64,000 nt of DNA from Rugosimonospora africana (GTDB taxonomy: Bacteria; Actinomycetota; Actinomycetes; Mycobacteriales; Micromonosporaceae), in contig NZ_BONZ01000077.1 of NCBI RefSeq assembly GCF_016862975.1, positions 48,175 through 112,174 of the forward strand, in the 5' to 3' direction. The translations under genes were made by a program, and so were the position numbers. A model generated the notes under the pieces. That model did no database searches, was not told the DNA's origin, and saw only the letters and a list, made by a program, of their open reading frames with translations. Positions 55,337 through 61,787 of this stretch are shown here, one piece after another; position 1 is the first letter of the stretch; every line of letters starts with the position of its first letter.

Positions 55337-56323
55337 TCACGCGGGTGCCGCGCCGCGCTGCCGGCGGGCGCTGTCCGCGGCGACGCTGTCCAGCAGGTAC
55401 CCGAGGCCCAGCTCGAACAGCGCGTCCAGGTCGAGGTCGTAGCCGGTCTCGGTGAGCGTACCCAGCACCCGGCCGAAGGTCGGGTAGCGCCCGGACGTGA
55501 CCATCGCGTCCATCGCCGGGCCCTGCCGCTCCATCCACTCCTCGTCGGACAGGCCGCTGGTGGCCGCGGCGCGCGCCTCGCTCTCCAGGTGCGTGGCCAG
55601 CCCCTGGACGTGCGCGTACAGCAGGATCTGCCGGTCGAGCATCTCGGCATCGGTGAACCCGAGGCCGTCCAGGGCGGCCAGCGACCGGTCGGCGTGGGTG
55701 GCGAGGTTGGCCAGCGGCAGCGGCCGGGTCAGCGGAGTGACCTGGGCCAGCCACGGGTGCCTGCGGTGCAGCCGCCACAGCGTGCGCCCGACCAGCTCCA
55801 GGTGCGCCCGCCAGTCCGGCGGCGGTGCGTCGGGGTAGCCCTCCTCGCCGTACGCCTCGTCGGCCATCAGCACGACCAAGTGCTCCTTGCCGTCGACATA
55901 GCGGTACGGCGACATGGCGGACACGCCCAGCCGGGCCGCGACGCCGCGCATGGACAGTCCGTCCAGCCCCTCGGTGTCGGCGATCTCGATGCCGGCGCGC
56001 ACCACCCGCTGGCGGGTCAGCTCGTGCTCGGTCCCGGTGCGGGACTGCCGGCTGCCGCCGGCCGGCTGCCCGGCCCCTGCCCCTGCCGATGGCGCCGGCT
56101 CGGGGGCGCCGGCCACCACGGTGCCGACCCGCGGCCGGGCGCGCACCAGCCCCTCGGCGTGCAGCAGCGCCAACACCTTCGTCGCCGTGGCCAGCGCGAC
56201 GTTCCAGTCCCGGGCGATCTGCCGGGTCGACGGCAGGCGGTCGCCCGGCGCCAACTCTCCGCCGGTGATCCGGCGGCGCAGGTCGGCGGCGATGCGCTGG
56301 TACGGCGGTCCCGAGACGGTCAC
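55337..56323 (-). CDS. fused GntR-TetR transcriptional regulator
   Basis: 328 residues from GTG 56323 (AGGAG upstream). Two DNA-binding domains: a GntR winged helix (about 5-75; PYQRIAADLRRRITGGELAP, LPSTRQIARDWNVALATATK), then a Gly/Pro/Ala/Ser linker. A TetR HTH follows (about 115-160; TRQRVVRAGIEIADTEGLDG, LSMRGVAARLGVSAMSPYRY) with a TetR_C_1 type ligand domain. Such fusions are widespread in actinomycetes but little studied. It diverges from an FAD monooxygenase gene, with a 14-bp palindrome near its start, so it probably controls that gene. Confidence 0.9.
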   Translation of the reverse strand: MTVSGPPYQRIAADLRRRITGGELAPGDRLPSTRQIARDWNVALATATKVLALLHAEGLVRARPRVGTVVAGAPEPAPSAGAGAGQPAGGSRQSRTGTEHELTRQRVVRAGIEIADTEGLDGLSMRGVAARLGVSAMSPYRYVDGKEHLVVLMADEAYGEEGYPDAPPPDWRAHLELVGRTLWRLHRRHPWLAQVTPLTRPLPLANLATHADRSLAALDGLGFTDAEMLDRQILLYAHVQGLATHLESEARAAATSGLSDEEWMERQGPAMDAMVTSGRYPTFGRVLGTLTETGYDLDLDALFELGLGYLLDSVAADSARRQRGAAPA

Positions 56324-56340
56324 GGCGGAAATCTCCTCTC

Positions 56341-56354
56341 CTGTACTAGTACAG
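56341..56354. promoter_or_regulatory. probable operator of the GntR-TetR fusion regulator
   Basis: CTGTACTAGTACAG, a perfect 14-bp palindrome 18 bp upstream of the regulator GTG and about 83 bp upstream of the divergent monooxygenase. TGTAC-N-GTACA-type sites are common for GntR winged helices, so the N-terminal domain is the likely binder. Confidence 0.65.
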
Positions 56355-56436
56355 AACGGTAGCAGATCCGACCTTGCATGCGCTGTTCTTACGTCGTACA
56401 TTCAGTCGCGTACACCGTAAATAGAGGAGGAAGATC

Positions 56437-57543
56437 GTGGCAACCGCGCTCATCTCGGGGGCCGGCGTCGCCGGCACCGCCCTGGCCTACTGGCTGCACC
56501 GCCACGGGTTCGCCGTGACCGTCGTCGAGCGGGCGCCGGGGCTGCGCCCGGGTGGCCAGGCGATCGACGTACGCGGCGTCGCACTCGACGTCATCGAGCG
56601 GATGGGCATCCTGCCCCAGGCGCAACAGCTGCGCACCCGCATGCGCGGCATGTCGGTGCTCGACAGCGACGGCAACGAGATCATGCGGTCGACCGAGGCG
56701 ACCTACAGCAGCGGCCGGCTCGACAGCCCGGACATCGAGATCCTGCGCGAAGACCTCAACCGCCTGACCTACGAGCAGACCCGCGAGCACGTCGAGTACG
56801 TCTTCGGCGACGCCATCGCGGCGATCACGCAGGACGCCGGCGGCGCCCGGGTGGACTTCGAGCGCGGCGCGTCCCGGACCTTCGACCTGGTGCTGGGCGC
56901 CGACGGCCTGCACTCGGCCGTGCGGCGGCTGGTCTTCGGGCCGGAAGCGGACTTCCTCCGCCCGATGAACACCTACCTGGCGGTCTTCGGCATGGACAAC
57001 ATCCTCGACCTGGACAACTGGCAACTGTGGGTGCAGGCCGGGCACGCCGGATACGCCTTGTACCCGGTGCACGACAACACCGAGCTACGGGTCACGCTCG
57101 GCTTCGGCGGCGAACCGGTCGAGTTCGACCACCGCGACGTCGACGCGCAGAAGCGCCTGGTGACCGAGAAGCTGTCCGGCGTCGGCTGGGAGACACCGCG
57201 ACTGCTCAAGGGGATGGACGAGGCGACCGACTTCTACTTCGACGAGATGGCGCAGATCTCCATGGACCGCTGGTCGGCGGGGCGGGTCGCGCTGCTCGGC
57301 GACGCGGCGTACTGCCCGTCACCCATGTCCGGCCAAGGCACGAGCCTGGCGCTGGTCGGCGCGTACGTGCTGGCCCAGGAACTCGCCCGGGCCGGCGGCG
57401 ACCACCCGGCCGGGTTCGACCGGTACGAGCGGCGGATGCGCCCGTTCGTCGCGCTCAACCAGGCGCTGGCCACGGAGAACCCGGGTGGGCCGCCGGCCGA
57501 GGAGTCGGTCGAGCGGGCCAAGCACGCGATCACGCTGGATTGA
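56437..57543 (+). CDS. FAD-dependent monooxygenase (PHBH/TetX-like)
   Basis: 368 residues from GTG 56437 with GAGGAGGAAG upstream. Rossmann GxGxxG region ALISGAGVAGTALAYWLHRH, RAPGLRPGGQAIDVRG, second FAD motif FDLVLGADGLHSAVRRLVFG and third GRVALLGDAAYCPSPMSGQG. This is the class A flavoprotein hydroxylase pattern, near the tetracycline-modifying TetX-like group. Substrate unknown; xenobiotic or antibiotic hydroxylation is possible. Divergent from the GntR-TetR fusion regulator. Confidence 0.88.
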   Translation: MATALISGAGVAGTALAYWLHRHGFAVTVVERAPGLRPGGQAIDVRGVALDVIERMGILPQAQQLRTRMRGMSVLDSDGNEIMRSTEATYSSGRLDSPDIEILREDLNRLTYEQTREHVEYVFGDAIAAITQDAGGARVDFERGASRTFDLVLGADGLHSAVRRLVFGPEADFLRPMNTYLAVFGMDNILDLDNWQLWVQAGHAGYALYPVHDNTELRVTLGFGGEPVEFDHRDVDAQKRLVTEKLSGVGWETPRLLKGMDEATDFYFDEMAQISMDRWSAGRVALLGDAAYCPSPMSGQGTSLALVGAYVLAQELARAGGDHPAGFDRYERRMRPFVALNQALATENPGGPPAEESVERAKHAITLD

Positions 57544-57553
57544 CGGAGCGCTT

Positions 57554-57605
57554 CGACTGGTCTGGCTCGGCGTGTCTGTCACCGCGCGACGACCCAGACC
57601 AGTCG
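57554..57605 (-). repeat. 52-bp hairpin repeat element, copy A (intergenic)
   Basis: A 52-bp element with perfect 12-bp terminal inverted repeats CGACTGGTCTGG / CCAGACCAGTCG. In reverse complement it matches 60924-60975 at 46 of 52 positions. Here it lies between the convergent ends of the FAD monooxygenase (stop 57543) and nadK (stop 57610), where it could act as a terminator. Confidence 0.85.
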
Positions 57606-57609
57606 CGGG

Positions 57610-58491
57610 TCAGCGACCGCCCCGCCAGCCGTCCACCGGCAGGCCGAACTTGGCCACCAGCCGGTCGGTGAACGGCCGCGGGTGTAGCCGCACCACCCGC
57701 ACCGGAAGTTCACCCCGGCACACCGTGACCACCGTGCCCGGGCTCAGGTCGAACACCCGCCGCCCGTCACAGCTCAGCACCGCCGAGGTCGTGTACGGGT
57801 CGACCGTGACCGTGATGGTCGACGTGGGCGCGGTCACCAGCGGCCGGCTGAACAGCGCGTGCGCGCTGATCGGTACCAGCAGCAGCGCCTCCACCTCCGG
57901 CCACACCACCGGCCCGCCGGCCGAGAACGCGTACGCGGTGGATCCGGTGGGCGTCGCACACACCACCCCGTCGCAGCCGTACCGGGACAGCGAACGCCCG
58001 TCGACGTCGACGAGCAGTTCCAGCATCCGCTCCCGCTCGCCCTTCTCCACGCTCATCTCGTTGAGCGCCCAGGAGCGCACCGGCGCGGAGCCGGCCTTCT
58101 CGGCGACCACGTCGATGGTCAGCCGCTCGTCCACCGTGTACGACCGGTTCACCACGTCCTGGACGGCCTTGTCGATGTCCTCGATCTCCGCCTCGGCGAG
58201 AAAGCCCACCTTGCCCAGGTTGATGCCCAGCAGCGGCGCCCGGGCCGGCCGGGCCAGCTCGGCGGCGCGCAGCAGCGTGCCGTCGCCGCCCAGCGCGAAC
58301 ACGATCTCCACACCCTCGGCGGCGTCCGGGCCCGAGGCCGGCACCACGCCGGGCATGTCCAGATCGGGTGCCTCTTCGGCGATCACCCGTACCGTGAAGC
58401 CGGCGTCGTGCAGGTCCGCGGCGACCGTACGGGCATGCTGCGTGCTGTCGCGGCGCCCGGTATGGGTGACAAGCAACGCCTCCCTGCTCAC
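57610..58491 (-). CDS. nadK: NAD kinase
   Basis: 293 residues from GTG 58491. Phosphorylates NAD to NADP. Motifs: EIVFALGGDGTLLRAAELAR (GGDGT), PLLGINLGKVGFLAEAEIED, and the NE/D-type SWALNEMSVEKGERERMLEL. CDGVVCATPTGSTAYAFSAG follows. Coupled by 4 bp to tlyA, as in other actinobacteria. The 3' end meets the 52-bp repeat. Confidence 0.96.
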   Translation of the reverse strand: MSREALLVTHTGRRDSTQHARTVAADLHDAGFTVRVIAEEAPDLDMPGVVPASGPDAAEGVEIVFALGGDGTLLRAAELARPARAPLLGINLGKVGFLAEAEIEDIDKAVQDVVNRSYTVDERLTIDVVAEKAGSAPVRSWALNEMSVEKGERERMLELLVDVDGRSLSRYGCDGVVCATPTGSTAYAFSAGGPVVWPEVEALLLVPISAHALFSRPLVTAPTSTITVTVDPYTTSAVLSCDGRRVFDLSPGTVVTVCRGELPVRVVRLHPRPFTDRLVAKFGLPVDGWRGGR

Positions 58492-59297
58492 TGACCCACC
58501 TCCCGGCCGACGATGGTACGAACCTCCGTCTCGTCGACACCGGGCGCGTCCCGGCGCAGCCAGAGGAAGAATTCCACGTTGCCCGACGGACCGGGCAGCG
58601 GGCTGGTCGCCACGCCGGCCACCCCGAGTCCGAGTTCGGCGGCGTACCGGGCCACGTCGAGCACGGCCTCGGCGCGCACCTGCGGGTCACGCACCACACC
58701 ACCGGCACCGACCCGTCCCTTGCCCACCTCGAACTGCGGCTTGACCATCGGTACCAGGTCGCCATCGGGTGCCGTGCAGGCGACCAGTGCCGGCAGCACC
58801 AGACGGAGCGAGATGAACGACAGGTCGGCCACGGTCAGCTCGGCCGGTCCGTCGATCTGCTCCGGAGTCAGCGCCCGTACGTTGGTGCGGTCGTGCACCA
58901 CCACTCTCGAGTCGGTACGCAGCGACCAGGCCAGCTGCCCGTACCCGACGTCCACCGCGACCACCTGCCGGGCACCGGCGCGCAGCAGCACGTCGGTGAA
59001 GCCGCCGGTGGACGCCCCGGCATCCAGGCACCGCCGGCCCTCCACGGAAAGACCGCGCGGACCGAACTCCGCCAGGGCTCCGGCCAGCTTGTGCCCGCCG
59101 CGCGAAACGTACTCGTCGCTCGGGTCGCCGCCCAGCACCCGTACCGGGTCGGCCGGGTCGACCATGGCGGCGGCCTTGTGCGCGGCCGTCCCGCGTACCT
59201 CGACGCGCCCGGCGTCGATCAACTCCACCGCCTGTTCCCGGGACCGGGCCAGGCCACGACGGACCAGTTCGGCATCCAGCCGGGTACGTCTTGCCAT
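58488..59297 (-). CDS. tlyA: TlyA-family rRNA 2'-O-methyltransferase/hemolysin-like protein
   Basis: 269 residues. N-terminal S4 domain (RLDAELVRRGLARSREQAVE, LIDAGRVEVRG), then an FtsJ-like methyltransferase: CLDAGASTGGFTDVLLRAGA (SAM loop), VVAVDVGYGQLAWSLRTD, ELTVADLSFISLRLVLPAL, VPMVKPQFEVGKGRVG. In mycobacteria TlyA methylates 16S and 23S rRNA and sets capreomycin susceptibility. Coupled to nadK and to the small gene upstream. Confidence 0.94.
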   Translation of the reverse strand: MARRTRLDAELVRRGLARSREQAVELIDAGRVEVRGTAAHKAAAMVDPADPVRVLGGDPSDEYVSRGGHKLAGALAEFGPRGLSVEGRRCLDAGASTGGFTDVLLRAGARQVVAVDVGYGQLAWSLRTDSRVVVHDRTNVRALTPEQIDGPAELTVADLSFISLRLVLPALVACTAPDGDLVPMVKPQFEVGKGRVGAGGVVRDPQVRAEAVLDVARYAAELGLGVAGVATSPLPGPSGNVEFFLWLRRDAPGVDETEVRTIVGREVGQ

Positions 59298-59557
59298 CAG
59301 GTCTGATCGATGGTGGCCAGCGTCTGCTGAAGCACCCGGTGAGTCTCCTCGTACGCTGCGACCTGTTCGGCGGCGGGCTGCCCGGCGACCCGGTCGAGCT
59401 GCGCCAGGGCCGCGTCGACCAGTGGATGCCCGGTCGGCCCGGACGCCTGGCTCTCCCCGCTCGTGCCGGGGGCGGCCTCCGGTCCGGTACCCACGCCGGC
59501 CACGACCGGATCCGGGCCCAGACCGCCCCCGGTCGGGTATCCGTCCATCCCGGTCAC
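59297..59557 (-). CDS. small conserved protein upstream of tlyA
   Basis: 86 residues. Disordered Gly/Pro-rich N-terminal half, then a helix pair HPLVDAALAQLDRVAGQPAA and EQVAAYEETHRVLQQTLATI. Proteins of this size and pattern are regularly found just before tlyA in actinomycetes, so it is real despite its size. Function unknown. It overlaps both neighbours by a few bases. Confidence 0.75.
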   Translation of the reverse strand: MTGMDGYPTGGGLGPDPVVAGVGTGPEAAPGTSGESQASGPTGHPLVDAALAQLDRVAGQPAAEQVAAYEETHRVLQQTLATIDQT

Positions 59558-60264
59558 GCCTGACCCAGCTCGCCGGCCGCGCCCGGGGCCGCCTTCTTGG
59601 CCGCCTTCTTCGCGACCGCCTTCTTGGCCACCGCCTTACTCGGCGCCACCTTGCTCGGCGTGACCGACGATCCGGCCTTCTTCGCCACCACCCGCGACGG
59701 GGTCACCTTCACCACCGCGTCGCCCGTGCTGGCCTTCCGCACGGTCACCCGGGGGCTCTTGGCCGCCGTGGCCGTCGGACCGGCGGCGGCCGGATCCAGC
59801 GCCGCCGCGGCCTTCTTCGCCGCCGTCTTCTTGGCGACGGTCTTCTTCGCGACCTTGCGGACCGCCTTGACCGGCCCGGCCGCGCCGACCGGCACGCCGA
59901 CCGTGGTGGTGGTCGCCGGCGCGGTGGCGGCCGCTGTCTGCGCCTCGCTGAGCTCCTGCTCCAGCTCCCGTACCCGGGTGGTCAGCTCGGAGACCTCCTC
60001 GGCGGTGGCCAGGCCGACCCGGCCCAGCGCCCGGTCCAGCTCGAACCGGACCAGCCGGGTGATCGCCTCCCGGTTCGCCATGCTGGTGCTGATCAACTCC
60101 TCGGCCATGCTCTGGAGCTGCTCGGCGGTCGCGTTGCCCCGGCCCACCAGCTTCTTGGCGACGCTCGTCGCGCGCTTACGGGACGTCTCGGTCAGCCCCA
60201 TCGCCAGATCTAGATATGCCCGCCACGCTTCCTGCATCGAGCGAAGATCCTCGCGTCCTGCCAT
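59554..60264 (-). CDS. helical protein with Lys/Ala-rich histone-H1-like tail
   Basis: About 236 residues. N-terminal phasin-like helices (about 1-110): AWRAYLDLAMGLTETSRKRA, TSVAKKLVGRGNATAEQLQS, and the coiled coil SELTTRVRELEQELSEAQ. From about 135 to the end it is rich in Lys, Ala, Val and Thr, with KVAKKTVAKKTAAKKAAA and AVAKKAVAKKAAKKAAP repeats resembling histone H1 and HupB tails. It probably binds nucleic acid or other polyanions. ATG 60264 fits the GAGG spacing. Confidence 0.75.
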   Translation of the reverse strand: MAGREDLRSMQEAWRAYLDLAMGLTETSRKRATSVAKKLVGRGNATAEQLQSMAEELISTSMANREAITRLVRFELDRALGRVGLATAEEVSELTTRVRELEQELSEAQTAAATAPATTTTVGVPVGAAGPVKAVRKVAKKTVAKKTAAKKAAAALDPAAAGPTATAAKSPRVTVRKASTGDAVVKVTPSRVVAKKAGSSVTPSKVAPSKAVAKKAVAKKAAKKAAPGAAGELGQA

Positions 60265-60396
60265 GACCGTCACACCTCGTCAATTTCGCGCCGACATCTG
60301 CGTACTGCTGCCACGCTACAAGGGACGCGGTCGCCGCGGTGCGGTACCGTGCCGAGACACCGCACATCGCGGGGGAAAGCCGGTACAGGAGGCGAA

Positions 60397-60735
60397 ATGG
60401 CGACGGTGGATGAGTGTCGGACGGCTCTGCACGAGCTGTCCGACCGGATGGCGGAGCACGCGGCGGAGGTCGGGACGAAAATCGACCTGGACCGCCCGCT
60501 TGCCTGCACCATCAAGGATCTCGGCGTCTCGTTTCACGGCCGGCTGACCGGCGGGCGGCTCGTCGACCTCACCGACGGCGACGACCCGAAGGCGAAGATC
60601 CGCTTGACCACCACCAGCGACGACCTGCTCGCCTTGGTCGCCGGCCAGCTGGACCTGGCGAAGTCCTGGGCCTCCGGCCGCGTGTCGATCAACGCCAACC
60701 CGTTCGACCTGCTCAAGCTGCGCAAGTTGATGTGA
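60397..60735 (+). CDS. SCP2-like sterol/lipid-binding domain protein
   Basis: 112 residues with AGGAGG before the ATG. A stand-alone SCP-2-like domain: LSDRMAEHAAEVGTKIDLDR, TIKDLGVSFHGRLTGGRLVD, AKIRLTTTSDDLLALVAGQL, then AKSWASGRVSINANPFDLLK. Such small proteins bind hydrophobic ligands; partner unknown. It is the only plus-strand gene inside the long minus-strand run of this end and is convergent with the HAD gene, 9 bp apart. Confidence 0.87.
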   Translation: MATVDECRTALHELSDRMAEHAAEVGTKIDLDRPLACTIKDLGVSFHGRLTGGRLVDLTDGDDPKAKIRLTTTSDDLLALVAGQLDLAKSWASGRVSINANPFDLLKLRKLM

Positions 60736-60743
60736 CGGACGGC

Positions 60744-61787
60744 TCAGCCGGTCAGGCGCAGGACACGTAGCGCCTCTTCCGCCGCGGAACCCGCCGCCAT
60801 CACCGCGTCCGGCGGCCCGCCGTCCCAGGAGTGCGCGGCAAGCAGCCGCAGCGCTTCGACGGGGGTACCTTCCCCGGCCAGCTCCAGGGCGTCCCCCTCG
60901 CGGCTCACCCGCCAGCCGCTGGCCGACTGGTCTGGGTCGCCGCGCGGCGTCAGACGCGCCGAGCCAGACTCGTCGCTCGACGAGTCCACTGTGAACAGTC
61001 CGGTGAGGTCGAACGCGACGAACGTCGGCCGCTGGTGCGCCGGCGCGGCGAGGAGGTCCTGGGCCGTGCTCACCCCGGTGAGTACCAGGACACTGTCCAT
61101 CCCGGCCCGCACGGCGCCCTCGATGTCGGTGTCCAGCCGGTCGCCGACCACCACCGGCCGCTGCGCCCCGATCCGCTTGGCGGCCTGGTTGAACAGGGCC
61201 GGCTCGGGCTTGCCCACGATCGCGTCCGGCGCCCGGTCCAGCGCGGTAACCAGCGCCGCGACCAGGGAACCATTGCCCGGCAGGGGGCCGCGCGGCGACG
61301 GCAGCGTACGGTCGGCGTTCGTCGCCACCCACAGCGCACCGGCACGGATCGCCACGCTCGCCTCGGCCAGCATGCGCCACCCGACGTCCGGCCCGTACCC
61401 CTGCACGACCGCGGCCGGCGCGTCCTCTGCCGTGTCGACCGGTTCCAGCCCGGCCCCGGCGATCTCCGCGCGCAGCGCGTCGGCTCCGACGATCAGCACG
61501 CGGGAGCCGGCCGGCAACCGTTCGGCGAGCAGCCGGGCGGCGGCCTGCGGCGAGGTGATCACCTCGTCGGCGGAGGCCGGGATCCCGAGCGAGACCAGCA
61601 GCGCGGCGACATCCTGCGGGAGCCGGCCGGCGTTGTTCGTCGCGTACGCGAGCGCCCGGTGCTCCTCATGCAACCGGTTGATCGCGTCGGCGGCACCCGG
61701 GACCGGCTCGGTACCCAGGTAGACCACGCCGTCAAGATCGAAGATGATCAGGTCGTACCCATCGACGACCCGCGCCTGCCCACTCAT
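60744..61787 (-). CDS. HAD-IIA family phosphatase (NagD/PGP-like) carrying an inserted repeat peptide
   Basis: 347 residues. Motif I LIIFDLDGVVYLGTEPVPGA (DxDxxxYxG), motif II YATNNAGRLPQDVA, motif III/IV region AIVGKPEPALFNQAAKRIGA and PVVVGDRLDTDIEGAVRAGM. A NagD-type cap lies between. Probably a sugar-phosphate or phosphoglycolate phosphatase. Residues about 271-288 (ESGSARLTPRGDPDQS region) are encoded by copy B of the 52-bp repeat, in frame and near the C-terminal extension. Coupled to the TPR gene by 4 bp. Confidence 0.9.
   Translation of the reverse strand: MSGQARVVDGYDLIIFDLDGVVYLGTEPVPGAADAINRLHEEHRALAYATNNAGRLPQDVAALLVSLGIPASADEVITSPQAAARLLAERLPAGSRVLIVGADALRAEIAGAGLEPVDTAEDAPAAVVQGYGPDVGWRMLAEASVAIRAGALWVATNADRTLPSPRGPLPGNGSLVAALVTALDRAPDAIVGKPEPALFNQAAKRIGAQRPVVVGDRLDTDIEGAVRAGMDSVLVLTGVSTAQDLLAAPAHQRPTFVAFDLTGLFTVDSSSDESGSARLTPRGDPDQSASGWRVSREGDALELAGEGTPVEALRLLAAHSWDGGPPDAVMAAGSAAEEALRVLRLTG
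60924..60975 (+). repeat. 52-bp hairpin repeat element, copy B (inside the HAD phosphatase gene)
   Basis: Matches the reverse complement of 57554-57605 at 46 of 52 positions. Left end CGACTGGTCTGGGTCG is identical to that of copy A; the right terminal repeat has decayed at two bases. It is read through in frame on the minus strand as part of the HAD protein. Confidence 0.85.

Noticed and set aside
53492..56362. 956-codon plus-strand frame antisense to recN and the fusion regulator
   Set aside because: Composition is the usual high-GC antisense pattern; the minus-strand genes have full catalytic motifs.
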